The translations under genes and the position numbers were made by a program. Below, piece by piece: positions 33,169 to 41,628 of a DNA stretch of 47,264 bases. Where the stretch lies: positions 1 through 47,264 of the forward strand of contig CAZYGI010000026.1 of NCBI GenBank assembly GCA_964647255.1, read 5' to 3'. The DNA is from CAWJEL01 sp964647255. GTDB lineage: Bacteria > Chloroflexota > Anaerolineae > CG2-30-64-16. How positions within the stretch are numbered: the stretch's first letter is position 1; every line of letters begins with the position of its first letter. Under the pieces are notes generated by a model. It saw nothing but the letters and a program-made list of their open reading frames with translations, searched no databases and was not told the origin of the DNA.

Positions 33169-33196
33169 AGTATACCACAACAGAATCACGCGTCAA
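33169..33196 (-). promoter_or_regulatory. Leftward promoter for the DsbA-like gene
   Basis: Reverse strand: TTGACG (33196-33191), 16 bp, TATACT (33174-33169). Its -35 directly touches the -35 of the divergent promoter of the polysaccharide locus. Confidence 0.7.
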
Positions 33197-33225
33197 TTGA
33201 CAAGCGCCCCCCTTTGCCGTATCAT
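33197..33225 (+). promoter_or_regulatory. Rightward promoter of the polysaccharide locus
   Basis: Perfect TTGACA (33197-33202), exactly 17 bp, TATCAT (33220-33225). The combined block CGTCAATTGACA (33191-33202) holds both back-to-back -35 boxes. Transcription begins near 33232, 35 nt before the first gene. Confidence 0.8.
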
Positions 33226-33266
33226 GCCTGCTCCAGGCCGGGGAGTGAGGGGCCGAAGGGGCGCAG

Positions 33267-34736
33267 ATGACGGATGGAGCTCGCAAACTGAACCAGCCAA
33301 CGCTGCCCACCTTGCCGCGCTGGATCTCTTGGGCCCGGCTTGGGGGCAGCCTGCTGGCCCTGAGCGGTCTGGCGCTGACGTTGGCGTTCGCCCCGCTTAA
33401 GCCGCTCGCCGCCGCCTTCTTTGCGGCGGGGGCCATCATCGCCGTGCTCAGGCAGCCCGCCTTGGGGCTCAGCCTGGTCGGTCTGGCGATTCCGTTTGGC
33501 TCCCTGGTTCCGCTGCCGATTCCAGGTGTGAACCTCGTGGATCTACTGGTCGGCCTGGCCATCGTCGCCTGGCTCGCCCAGGGGCTGGTGCGCAAGAAGC
33601 TCGTCCGGCACGGTACGCCGCTCCTACTGCCGCTGCTGATCTTCGTCTGGTGCGCCGCGCTGAGCCTGACGCAGGCGTTCTCATGGCGCGATGGGCTCGG
33701 CGAGTGGCTCAAGTGGGCGGAGTTTGCGGCGCTCTATTTTGTCGCGGTCCAGGTGCTGGATCGCCGCACCGCGGCATGGACCCTGGGTGCGCTGGCCGCC
33801 GCCGGCATGGTCGAGGTCGCGCACGGCGCCTATCAATTCTTCCGGCAGGTCGGCCCGGAAGCGTTCATCCTGCAAGGGCGCTTCATGCGCGCCTACGGCG
33901 CCTTCCAGCAGCCGAACCCCTACGCCGGCTACCTGGGCTACTTATTCCCGGTCGCTGCCAGCCTGGCGGTCGCCGGCGCGCTGGCCTGGTGGCGCAGACG
34001 GCGGGCGAGCGACCTGGTCCTTGCGGTGACGGCCGCCATCGCCGCGGCCGCGTTGACCATCGGCATCATCCTGAGCTGGTCGCGCGGGGCCTGGCTGGGG
34101 CTGGCCGCCGCGGCCGTGGTCGTGATCGGGATGCGGACCCGCCGGACCGCGCTGACCGTCGGCCTGGGCATCCTGATCTTGCTGCTGGCGATCAGCGTCG
34201 CCGGCACAGGCTGGCTGCCGGCCCCGATCGTGGGGCGGCTCGGCGATCTCGGAAGCTACCTGGGCGGTTCGGATCCGGTGCGGACCGAGATCAGCGACGC
34301 GAACTTCTCCGTCCTGGAGCGGGTGGCGCACTGGCAGGCCGGGCTGCGGATGTTCAGCGCCCACCCCTGGCTCGGGGTCGGGATCGGGAATTTCGGGGCG
34401 GTCTACCCGAACTATGCCCTGCCCCACTGGTACGTATCGTTGGGCCACGCGCACAACGCGTTCATTAATTTCCTGGCCGAAACCGGCGTGATCGGCTTCG
34501 GCGCCTTCCTGGCATTCTGGCTTGGGGTGGGCCGGGAAGCCTGGCGCGGTGCCAGACGGCGGCGCGGCTATACCGCCGCGCTGGCGCTTGGCCTGTTGGG
34601 GACGTGGAGTTATCTCACCGTCCACAACCAGTTCGACAATCTGTTCGTCCAGCACCTACAGCTCCAGTTGGCGTTGTTGCTGGGCGTCTTGATGGCATTC
34701 ATACGGACAGGAGCTCAGACAGACTTTGACCAGTGA
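33267..34736 (+). CDS. O-antigen ligase-type polytopic membrane protein (first copy)
   Basis: 489 residues with about eleven to twelve transmembrane helices. The Wzy/WaaL-type central motif lies near residues 355-410: HWQAGLRMFSAHPWLGVGIGNFGAVYPNYALPHWYVSLGHAHNAFINFLAETG, with the G-V-G-x-G-N and H-A-H-N elements. Proteins of this kind transfer or polymerise surface glycans across the membrane. It is the first gene of the polysaccharide locus behind a strong promoter and overlaps gtrA by 11 bp. Whether it is ligase or polymerase cannot be told from sequence. A second, TPR-tailed copy lies at 41992. Confidence 0.87.
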   Translation: MTDGARKLNQPTLPTLPRWISWARLGGSLLALSGLALTLAFAPLKPLAAAFFAAGAIIAVLRQPALGLSLVGLAIPFGSLVPLPIPGVNLVDLLVGLAIVAWLAQGLVRKKLVRHGTPLLLPLLIFVWCAALSLTQAFSWRDGLGEWLKWAEFAALYFVAVQVLDRRTAAWTLGALAAAGMVEVAHGAYQFFRQVGPEAFILQGRFMRAYGAFQQPNPYAGYLGYLFPVAASLAVAGALAWWRRRRASDLVLAVTAAIAAAALTIGIILSWSRGAWLGLAAAAVVVIGMRTRRTALTVGLGILILLLAISVAGTGWLPAPIVGRLGDLGSYLGGSDPVRTEISDANFSVLERVAHWQAGLRMFSAHPWLGVGIGNFGAVYPNYALPHWYVSLGHAHNAFINFLAETGVIGFGAFLAFWLGVGREAWRGARRRRGYTAALALGLLGTWSYLTVHNQFDNLFVQHLQLQLALLLGVLMAFIRTGAQTDFDQ

Positions 34737-35226
34737 CGTGATCGAATACGCGCCGCCTGGGCTGATCAGGTGGCTGCTTGGCCTGCCGATCATCAATCGG
34801 CTCAAAATCGCCCGACATCCCCGGGAATTCGTGCGTTTTCTGAAGTTTGCGACGGTCGGCGCCATCGGTATGGTCGTTGACCTGAGCATCCTCAACGTAA
34901 TGCACAAGGCAGTCGGCCTGCCGTTGCTGGTGGCGAACAGCATTTCGTTTACCACTGCCGTGATCAGCAACTTCACCTGGAACCGACTCTGGACCTTTCC
35001 GGAGAGCCGCCAGCGCCCGCTGCTGTCGCAGCTCGGACAGTTCGCCCTGGTGAATGTGATCGGCCTGGGCATCAACAATGCCGTGCTGTGGGCAGCCTTT
35101 CAGGGCACGAGGCAGATCGTGCCCGATCCCTGGGATTATAATCTCGCCAAGGTCCTTGCCATCGGCGTCGTGCTCTTCTGGAACTACTTCGTGAACCGGG
35201 CATGGACCTACCGGGGGATCAAATAG
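34726..35226 (+). CDS. GtrA-like membrane protein
   Basis: 166 residues from a TTG that overlaps the end of the ligase gene (GGAG 12 bp upstream); GTG at 34738 is the alternative. Four transmembrane helices with the family's FVRFLKFATVGAIGMVVDLSILNVM start, ANSISFTTAVISNFTWNRLWTF and the C-terminal VLFWNYFVNRAWTYRG. GtrA proteins help move or flip lipid-linked sugars (undecaprenyl or polyisoprenyl carriers) for surface glycan modification. This fits its neighbours, the glycosyltransferases. Confidence 0.9.
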   Translation: MTSDVIEYAPPGLIRWLLGLPIINRLKIARHPREFVRFLKFATVGAIGMVVDLSILNVMHKAVGLPLLVANSISFTTAVISNFTWNRLWTFPESRQRPLLSQLGQFALVNVIGLGINNAVLWAAFQGTRQIVPDPWDYNLAKVLAIGVVLFWNYFVNRAWTYRGIK

Positions 35227-35233
35227 CATCGGA

Positions 35234-35313
35234 CGTGAAACGCAACGACAACGCCTGCTCTTATTCCGCATCATTGTTCCGCCATCCGGCATACATCCAG
35301 ACGGCGTTTCACG
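35234..35313 (+). repeat. Spaced 10-bp inverted repeat bracketing the gtrA-GT4 spacer
   Basis: CGTGAAACGC (35234-35243) is perfectly complementary to GCGTTTCACG (35304-35313), with 60 bp between. The right arm runs into the GGAGG Shine-Dalgarno of the next gene (35313-35317). Folded as RNA, the stem would sit next to, and might partly mask, the ribosome-binding site. Confidence 0.5.
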
Positions 35314-35322
35314 GAGGTCCCG

Positions 35323-36447
35323 GTGCACGTCACAATTGATTACACCCCTGCCCTGCGCCAAACCGCGGGCATCGGACGGTACACTCGCAACCTGGTCGCG
35401 GCCCTGCTTGAGCTTGATCGAGAGAACGAGTACACGCTCTTCTGCGCGGGCGCGGCCCCGGCGGAGCTGCACCCGCCGGCCAATGCCACGGTGCGCACCA
35501 GCAACGTGCCGGCGCGCCTGTTGACCGCAGGCTGGCACAAGCTGGGCCTCCCGCTCTCGGCCGAGCGGCTGGCCGGGGACTGCGACATCTTCCACTCGAT
35601 GGATTTCACGCTGCCCCCGCTGCGCGCGGCGCGCGGCGTCGTCACGGTGCACGATCTCTCGTTCCTGCGCCTCCCCGACTGCGCCGATCCCGGGCTGCGC
35701 GACCACCTCCGGCGCGTCGTACCGCGGGCCGTGGAACGCGCGGTCCGCGTGCTGGCCGATTCCGAGAGCACCAAAGCCGATCTGATCGAGCTGCTGGACG
35801 TTGCCTCCGAGAAGATCAGCGTGGTGCCGGGCGGGATCGAGCCGCGCTTCCGGCCGGTGCGGGATGCGCTCAAGCTGGACGCGGTGCGCGCGCGTTACCG
35901 CCTGCCGCAGTGGTTCATCCTCACCGTCGGCACCGTCGAACCGCGTAAAAACATGGCGCGGCTGATCTCCGCGTACGCCCAGCTCCGCCGGCAGACGGGG
36001 CTGCCGCACGCCCTGGTCATCGCGGGCAGGGATGGCTGGCTCTTCGAGCCCGTCCATGACCAGGTGACCCGCGAGGGCCTGGGCGAGTATGTCCAGTTCG
36101 CCGGCTTCGTGGCCGATGAAGACCTGCCGGCGCTCTACACGCTGGCCGATTTGTTGGCGTTCCCCTCGCTCTACGAGGGGTTTGGCCTGCCGCCGCTGGA
36201 GGCGATGGCGTGTGGCACCCCGGTGGTGACCAGCAACAACTCAAGCTTGCCCGAAGCGGTGGGCGCCGCCGCCTTGACCGTGGGCGCCGAGGACGTCGAA
36301 GGGCTGACGGACGCCATGGCCCGCGTGTTGTGCGACGCAAACCTGCGCGTCCGGCTCTCCGACCTGGGGCGCGCCCAGGCGGCGCGTTTCACCTGGGAGA
36401 TGGCCGCCCGGAAGCTGCTGGACGCCTACCGCTTGGCTTACGCCTGA
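35323..36447 (+). CDS. GT4-family (GT-B) glycosyltransferase
   Basis: 374 residues from GTG after CGGAGGTCC. N-terminal half: YTPALRQTAGIGRYTRNLVAALLEL (acceptor-side GIGRY loop), FHSMDFTLPPLRAARGVVTVHDLSFLR, LADSESTKADLIELLDV. C-terminal half: ILTVGTVEPRKNMARLISAY, FAGFVADEDLPALYTLADLLAFPSLYEGFGLPPLEAMACGTPVVTSNNSSLPE. The E-x7-E pattern (EGFGLPPLE) is that of retaining GT4 enzymes. It would add a sugar from a nucleotide donor to a lipid-linked glycan at the inner face of the membrane. Confidence 0.93.
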   Translation: MHVTIDYTPALRQTAGIGRYTRNLVAALLELDRENEYTLFCAGAAPAELHPPANATVRTSNVPARLLTAGWHKLGLPLSAERLAGDCDIFHSMDFTLPPLRAARGVVTVHDLSFLRLPDCADPGLRDHLRRVVPRAVERAVRVLADSESTKADLIELLDVASEKISVVPGGIEPRFRPVRDALKLDAVRARYRLPQWFILTVGTVEPRKNMARLISAYAQLRRQTGLPHALVIAGRDGWLFEPVHDQVTREGLGEYVQFAGFVADEDLPALYTLADLLAFPSLYEGFGLPPLEAMACGTPVVTSNNSSLPEAVGAAALTVGAEDVEGLTDAMARVLCDANLRVRLSDLGRAQAARFTWEMAARKLLDAYRLAYA

Positions 36448-36459
36448 TCGGAGCCTGGT

Positions 36460-37113
36460 ATGTTGCAGCGTCCCACCGGTGAAACTGCCCGCCGCTGGAT
36501 CCCGCTCATCCTTGCCGCTGCCGGCGGCCTGGCCGGTTATTTCGGCGCATGGGCGCCGGGACGTGCCGCCGGGCTCACGATCACAGGCGGCGACCTGGCT
36601 GAATATGTCAAGTTTGTCCCCCAGCTTATGTCGGGCGAAATCAGCCTTCGGCGAGAGATCTTCTATCTGCCGCTCTGCGCAGGCAGCCTGACCGCAAGCC
36701 TGCTGGCCGGACGGCGATCGCTGCCCGGCTGGCTGCGCGCCCCGTTGGCCCTGGCCGCGATCCCGCTGGCGTTGGCCATGCTGCCGCCGGCCTGGAGCCC
36801 CGGCCGGTTGATCGAACCGGAATTTCGCCTGCAAACGCTTGCCATCCTGATCTGCCTGCTGATGGTCGCGGCAATCGCCCTGACGCGCTACCTGCCCGAC
36901 CGGCTGATCCTCGGCGCCCTTGCGCTGCTGGCGCTGGCGGCGGCCATCTTCCCGGGGTGGGGCTACGTACAGGTGCAACCGGCGATCGCCGCCCTCTACC
37001 GCCAGGCTTTGCCCTGGGGCTGGGGGTTCTGGATGACCGTGGCAGGGTTTGCCCTCGCCGCCTTTTGGGCTTTGTTCCAGATGCTCAGCCCTGCACAACG
37101 CGGCCGACCGTGA
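36460..37113 (+). CDS. Unknown polytopic membrane protein in the polysaccharide locus
   Basis: 217 residues, not recognised. About six hydrophobic segments: IPLILAAAGGLAGYFGAW, YVKFVPQLM... then LPLCAGSLTASLLAG, LALAAIPLALAMLPPAW, LAILICLLMVAAIALTRYL, LILGALALLALAAAIF and WMTVAGFALAAFWALFQML. Possible conserved loop: TITGGDLAEYVKF. It sits 12 bp after the GT4 gene and 67 bp before a GIY-YIG-like gene, all in one direction. A role in glycan export or precursor handling is inferred from place only. Confidence 0.65.
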   Translation: MLQRPTGETARRWIPLILAAAGGLAGYFGAWAPGRAAGLTITGGDLAEYVKFVPQLMSGEISLRREIFYLPLCAGSLTASLLAGRRSLPGWLRAPLALAAIPLALAMLPPAWSPGRLIEPEFRLQTLAILICLLMVAAIALTRYLPDRLILGALALLALAAAIFPGWGYVQVQPAIAALYRQALPWGWGFWMTVAGFALAAFWALFQMLSPAQRGRP

Positions 37114-37180
37114 GGGGAACGCAGGTGACGCGGATGTCCCTGATCAACCCGGTTGCTGCCTTCTCATTTCCGCCGCCCTC

Positions 37181-37636
37181 ATGATCAGCCTCCTGGCGGC
37201 TGACGATGTCCGCGATCTTCCCGCGGCGCCGGGGACCTACGTCCTGCTGATCGAGGTCGAGGCGCCGATTTGCGTCGCCCCCGGCCGGTTGGGGACCTTC
37301 TCGCTTGCAGCCGGCCGCTATGCGTACGTCGGCAGCGCACACGGCAGCGGCGGGCTGCGCGCCCGGGTTCAACGGCACCTGGCGCCCGCCAAGCCGCTGC
37401 GCTGGCACATAGACTACCTGACTGCCCTGCGGCCGGTGAGCGCGGTGATCGCGAACGCTTCCGGCGAACGGCTGGAATGCGCCTGGGTCCGCCAACTGCT
37501 CGCCCTGCCCGGCGCGAGCGCCCCGATCGCCGGTTTCGGCAGCAGCGACTGCCGGGCGGGATGCCCGGCGCATCTGGTGCGGCTGCCGGATGGCGGCGGG
37601 CCGGCGCAGATTGCGGCAACCCTGGTTCGTGCATGA
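37181..37636 (+). CDS. DUF123 GIY-YIG-like nuclease-domain protein
   Basis: 151 residues; the frame opens earlier, but the domain starts at about MISLLAADDVRDLPAAPGTYVLLIEV. DUF123 features: GTYVLLIEV (GIY-type strand), GRYAYVGSAHGSGGLRARVQRHL (YVG element plus Arg), LRWHIDYLTALRPV, and ECAWVRQLL, GFGSSDCRAGCPAHLVRL at the end. The group contains GIY-YIG-fold proteins of uncertain function, found alone or fused to endonuclease III-like proteins. It has no visible ribosome-binding site, and no obvious tie to the glycan genes around it. Confidence 0.83.
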   Translation: MISLLAADDVRDLPAAPGTYVLLIEVEAPICVAPGRLGTFSLAAGRYAYVGSAHGSGGLRARVQRHLAPAKPLRWHIDYLTALRPVSAVIANASGERLECAWVRQLLALPGASAPIAGFGSSDCRAGCPAHLVRLPDGGGPAQIAATLVRA

Positions 37637-37637
37637 T

Positions 37638-37666
37638 TTGACAAAGCGCGGGGGCGGTGCTATGCT
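37638..37666 (+). promoter_or_regulatory. Internal promoter of the polysaccharide locus
   Basis: Perfect TTGACA (37638-37643), exactly 17 bp, TATGCT (37661-37666). It would start a second transcript near 37673, with a leader of about 160 nt before the acyltransferase gene. Confidence 0.75.
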
Positions 37667-37832
37667 CCGCACTCATTCATGCCACAGTCTTTTGTACGAT
37701 TCACGATAAACCGACGAATCCGTCGTAGCGCACAGCTCCGGTTCGGCGCATCCGTAACGTTCGTTCCACCGGCCTCGGCGCGGCGGCATGGCAGCGCTTT
37801 GTCCGGCACCCTCTCACCCAAGAGCAGCCTCA

Positions 37833-38582
37833 ATGACCAAACCGCCAGCGGGGACCGCCCCGGCCGGGCTTCGTCTGTACCTGAGCCGGCAAGCCAGCAG
37901 CCTTCCGCGTTACGTGCTCGAACAAACCGTGATGTTCCTGGCCGGCTGGGCGCCTACGATCTTCGGGATCGGGCTGCGCGCACTGCTGTATCGGCTCATC
38001 CTCCGCATGGACGGCATCGCCGCCATCGAAGCCGGCGTCCGAATCCGCTTCGCCGACCGCGTTCGTCTGGGGCGCAACGTCTATCTCGACCAGGATGTGT
38101 ACCTTCACGCCTGCCCCGACGGAATCCGCATCGGCGACAACAGCTACATCATGCACGGCGCCATCCTCCACGTGTACAATTTCCGCGGTCTGCCGCACGC
38201 ATTCATCCACATCGGACGCGACAGCCTGATCGGCGAGCTGAACGTGCTGCGCGGCCAGGGGGGCATCACCGTCGGCGACCGGGTGTACACCGCGCCGCTG
38301 GTGCAACTGCTGGCCGTGAACCACGTCTACGGCGATCCGGACCGGCCGATGGTCGAGCAAGGCATCACCGCCGAGGGCATCATCGTCGAGGATGACGTCT
38401 GGATCGGCGCCGGCGCCATCATCACCGACGGCGTCCGGGTGGGCCGCGGTGCGGTGGTGGCAGCCGGCTCGGTGGTGACGCAGGACGTGCCGGCGCATAC
38501 CGTGGTCGGCGGCGTGCCCGCGAAGTTGATCCGGGAGATCACGGCCGGCCAACCCGCGCCGGGCAAGACGGTATACTTCTGA
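37833..38582 (+). CDS. Hexapeptide-repeat (left-handed beta-helix) acyltransferase
   Basis: 249 residues from MTKPPAG; a longer frame opens at 37788, without support. The N-terminal part (about 25-65) has a membrane-associated helix (VMFLAGWAPTIFGIGLRALLYRLIL). The rest is a left-handed beta-helix: VRIRFADRVRLGRNVYLDQDVYLHACPDGIRIGDNSYIMHGAILHV, then IIVEDDVWIGAGAIITDGVRVGRGAVVAAGSVVTQDVPAHTVVGGVPAKLIRE. The central loop with the catalytic His (LAVNHVYGDPDRPM) fits the O-acetyltransferase class. It probably acetylates a sugar of the surface glycan. Confidence 0.9.
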   Translation: MTKPPAGTAPAGLRLYLSRQASSLPRYVLEQTVMFLAGWAPTIFGIGLRALLYRLILRMDGIAAIEAGVRIRFADRVRLGRNVYLDQDVYLHACPDGIRIGDNSYIMHGAILHVYNFRGLPHAFIHIGRDSLIGELNVLRGQGGITVGDRVYTAPLVQLLAVNHVYGDPDRPMVEQGITAEGIIVEDDVWIGAGAIITDGVRVGRGAVVAAGSVVTQDVPAHTVVGGVPAKLIREITAGQPAPGKTVYF

Positions 38583-38616
38583 CCTGTCCGCTCTGTCTGG
38601 GGGGAGAAGAACGCCC

Positions 38617-39891
38617 ATGAGCATGCTTTCAATCGTGATCCCGGCCTACAACGAGGAGGACGGCATCCAAGATGTCCTCGCGCGCACGCTGGCGATCGGC
38701 CCGGAGCTGGCCGCGGCCGGCTTCGACGCGCTGGAGCTGATCATCGATGACGACGGCTCCGCGGATCGCACCGCCGAGATCGTCTCTGCCATGCCGGAGG
38801 TGCGCCTGCTGCGCCACAAGACGAACGGCGGGTACGGCGCCGCGCTGAAGACCGGCTTTGCGGCCGCGCGCGGTGAGTGGGTCGGTTTCCTGGACGCGGA
38901 CGGCACCTATCCGCCGGAGTATTTCCCCCAGCTCTGTCGAACCGCGCTGGCACAGGAGGCCGACATCGTCATCGGCTCGCGCATGGCAGGCGCGGCGAGC
39001 CAGATGCCGCCCGTGCGCCGCCTGGGCAACCTGATCTTCGCGGCGCTGGTCAGCCTGGTGAGCGCCAGGCGCATCAGCGACTCAGCCAGCGGCATGCGCA
39101 TCTTCAAGAAAGCGATCCTCTCCCGCATCTATCCCCTGCCCGACGGCCTGAACCTGACGCCCGTGATGAGCACCCGCGCCCTCCATGAGGGGCTCAAGAT
39201 GGTGGAAACCCCCATCCCATACAGCGAACGCGCCGGCCGTTCCAAGCTGAGCGTCGTGCGCGACGGGATGCGCTTCGCCCAGTCCATCGTGTGGACCGCG
39301 CTCACTTACAACCCGGTGCGCCAGTTCGGCCTCGCCGGGCTGGCGGGCATCGGCGTGGCGCTGGCCGTGGGAATCTGGATCCTTGCCTTGCGCGCCCAGG
39401 GCATCGTCACCTTAGGCCCCTGGGGGGTCTTCACGCTCTACGCGGGTGCAATCCTGGGCGTCGGCGGCGTGAGCATTTTCAGCCTGGGCGCGATGTTCAA
39501 TTACCTGGTGGCGATCTTCTACAAGCAGCCGATCCGGCAGGGGATGTTTGGCCGGCCCCTCTTCCGGACGCCGCTGGACCGCCATTTCGGGTGGGTCGGG
39601 CTGCTGGGCGTGGCGCTCGGCGTCGCGCTGGCGGTCGCCAGCCTCCTCCTGGGCCTCAAGGGCTGGCCGCTCACGCGGCTCTGGTTCTGGCTGTTGATCT
39701 CGGCGATGAGCTTCATCGTCGGCCTCCAGTTGGTGGTCAGTTGGTTCATCATGCGGGTGCTGGAGGAATTGAGCCAGCGTGAGGTGCGCGTGACGGACGA
39801 CCTGCAAGGGGATGCAGCGGACGAGATAGAGGCTGAAGCTGTGGCCCAGCAACCGGCAGGCGCCGTCGCGGTTCTGGAGTCGAGGGTTTAG
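38617..39891 (+). CDS. GT2-family glycosyltransferase with C-terminal membrane helices
   Basis: 424 residues from ATG after GGGGGGAGAAG. GT-A fold: LSIVIPAYNEEDGIQDVL, LELIIDDDGSADRTAEIV, NGGYGAALKTGFAAARGEWVGFLDADGTYPPEYFPQL with the DxD-type DAD, IGSRM, SDSASGMRIFKKAIL. The C-terminal part has about four hydrophobic helices (235-260, 270-300, 325-345, 352-380). It resembles dolichol/polyprenyl-phosphate sugar synthases of the DPM1/GtrB type. These make lipid-linked single sugars, in line with GtrA encoded upstream. Coding stays in the same direction as the radical SAM gene 29 bp downstream. Confidence 0.92.
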   Translation: MSMLSIVIPAYNEEDGIQDVLARTLAIGPELAAAGFDALELIIDDDGSADRTAEIVSAMPEVRLLRHKTNGGYGAALKTGFAAARGEWVGFLDADGTYPPEYFPQLCRTALAQEADIVIGSRMAGAASQMPPVRRLGNLIFAALVSLVSARRISDSASGMRIFKKAILSRIYPLPDGLNLTPVMSTRALHEGLKMVETPIPYSERAGRSKLSVVRDGMRFAQSIVWTALTYNPVRQFGLAGLAGIGVALAVGIWILALRAQGIVTLGPWGVFTLYAGAILGVGGVSIFSLGAMFNYLVAIFYKQPIRQGMFGRPLFRTPLDRHFGWVGLLGVALGVALAVASLLLGLKGWPLTRLWFWLLISAMSFIVGLQLVVSWFIMRVLEELSQREVRVTDDLQGDAADEIEAEAVAQQPAGAVAVLESRV

Positions 39892-39920
39892 CCGCAGCGC
39901 CTTTCAAATCGAGTGTCATC

Positions 39921-41594
39921 ATGGCAGAGCAAGAACCAGTCCTTCCCGCACCGAACGACGCGACGCCTGAGCTGCGCGCCAACCTGGGGACGCGGCGCAT
40001 CCCGCCGCTGCCCGCAGCTCGGTTCCCCGACGCCGGGGCCGCCGTGCAGACCTCCACCTCGGCGCAGCACGCGGCCGGCGGCCTGGACATCTTGTTGGTT
40101 AACCCGCCCGCGCCCGACGGCGACATCTGGATTCGCAGCCAGCACCGCGTGGGCCGCCGCAGCCGCGAGAACATGATCTGGCCGCAGGTGGACCTGGCGC
40201 AGATGGCCGCGCTCCTGGCGCCGGATTACACCGTCGAGATCGTGGACTGCATCGCGACGCGCATGGGCTGGCCGGAATTTGAGAAGCTGCTCGAGCAGAA
40301 GCGGCCGCAGGTCTACCTGACCCAGGTGACTGCGCCCTCGTTGCGCAACGACATGCGCGGCGTCTTCCTGGCGAAGGCGCTGGCCGCGCGGACGATTGCC
40401 TTCGGCACGCACGTCACCCCCCTGACGCTGGAAACCATGCGCCCCTTCCCCGCTCTCGACTTCATCCTACGCGGGGAGCCGGAACTGACCCTGCGCGAGC
40501 TGCTCGATACGCTGGAAGGTAAGACGCCGAGCGATGGCCGCGTGGCGAAGATGGTGGCAGAGACAGCCGGCGGCCGGGGACAGGGGACGGATGAAGACGT
40601 CCTGACCGCTGACCACCGGTCCCTGGCCACAGTTCGCGGCCTCGCGTGGCGCGAGGGGGGCGAGATCGTGATCAACCCCGACCGGCCCTTCATCCCGAAC
40701 CTGGATGACCTGCCGCTGCCGCTGCACCACCTGCTGCCGCTGAACCGCCAGCGTATGCCGATGATCAAGGGGCCGTTCACGTTTATCGTCACCAGCCGCG
40801 GGTGTCCGGCGGGCTGCAAATACTGCATCAAACACGTCTCCTACCAGACCAGTGTGCGCGTGCGCTCGCCGCAGTTGATCTTCGAGGAGTTACGGCGGCT
40901 ATCCGATCTGGGCGTCCATACGGTGCACATGTACGCCGACCTGTTCACCGTCAGCCGCCAGCAGGTGGTCGAGCTGTGCCGGCTCATCATTGACTCCGAC
41001 CTCAAGATCAAGTGGACCTGCAACAGTCGCGTAGATTATGTAGACGAGGAGATGCTGCGGCTGATGGGGCAGGCCGGGTGCTGGTACATCTCCTGGGGCA
41101 TCGAGAGCGCGAACGAGGACATCCTGAAGCGCGCCCGGAAGGGGTACCGCAAGGAGCAAGCCCTCCGGGCGCTCCGCTGGGCGAAGGCGGCTGGGATCAA
41201 CAACTGGGGCTTCTTCATCATCGGCCTGCCCGGCGAGACGGAGGAGACGATCCAGGAGACGATCGCTTACGCCAAGTCGCTGCCGCTCGACATCGCCCTC
41301 TTCCACATCGCGGCGCCCTACCCGGGCACGCCGTTTTTCTTCGAGGTCGCCCGTAACGGCTGGTTCCGCCCGGGCACGAACTGGGAGGAGGTGGACATGG
41401 ATCAATCCACCGTGCTGGACTATCCCGGTCTGCCCGCAGAACGGCTGGAATATTGGCAGAAGCGCGCCACACGCGAGTGGTCGCTGCGCCCCGGCCCGAT
41501 ACTCACCTTCCTGAAGGGAATGAACTCGTGGGAGGGATTCAAGAGCGCGGTCAGCGTGGGCGTGCAGACGCTGCGGTTTATGGTTGGGGGTTAG
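39921..41594 (+). CDS. B12-binding-domain radical SAM enzyme
   Basis: 557 residues. A disordered N-terminus (about 1-55) precedes a B12-binding-like Rossmann domain (DILLVNPPAPDGD ... QMAALLAPDYTVEIVDC ... FILRGEPELTLRELLDTL). The radical SAM domain has the cluster motif C295-x3-C299-x2-C302 (RGCPAGCKYC), then YADLFTVSRQQVVELCRLI, WGIESANEDILKRARKGY and GFFIIGLPGETEETIQETIAYA. BchE/HpnP-like proteins of this layout methylate or cyclise lipids, sugars or tetrapyrroles. Located in a glycan locus, it may modify a sugar or lipid carrier; this is context only. A 260-bp non-coding stretch follows. Confidence 0.92.
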   Translation: MAEQEPVLPAPNDATPELRANLGTRRIPPLPAARFPDAGAAVQTSTSAQHAAGGLDILLVNPPAPDGDIWIRSQHRVGRRSRENMIWPQVDLAQMAALLAPDYTVEIVDCIATRMGWPEFEKLLEQKRPQVYLTQVTAPSLRNDMRGVFLAKALAARTIAFGTHVTPLTLETMRPFPALDFILRGEPELTLRELLDTLEGKTPSDGRVAKMVAETAGGRGQGTDEDVLTADHRSLATVRGLAWREGGEIVINPDRPFIPNLDDLPLPLHHLLPLNRQRMPMIKGPFTFIVTSRGCPAGCKYCIKHVSYQTSVRVRSPQLIFEELRRLSDLGVHTVHMYADLFTVSRQQVVELCRLIIDSDLKIKWTCNSRVDYVDEEMLRLMGQAGCWYISWGIESANEDILKRARKGYRKEQALRALRWAKAAGINNWGFFIIGLPGETEETIQETIAYAKSLPLDIALFHIAAPYPGTPFFFEVARNGWFRPGTNWEEVDMDQSTVLDYPGLPAERLEYWQKRATREWSLRPGPILTFLKGMNSWEGFKSAVSVGVQTLRFMVGG

Positions 41595-41628
41595 TACAAC
41601 TGGGCGGAAGTGGCGCGGTGGTTTTGTA

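Noticed and set aside
37679..38395. Alternative frame overlapping the acyltransferase
   Set aside because: Arg/Pro-rich out-of-frame translation; the hexapeptide frame explains the region.
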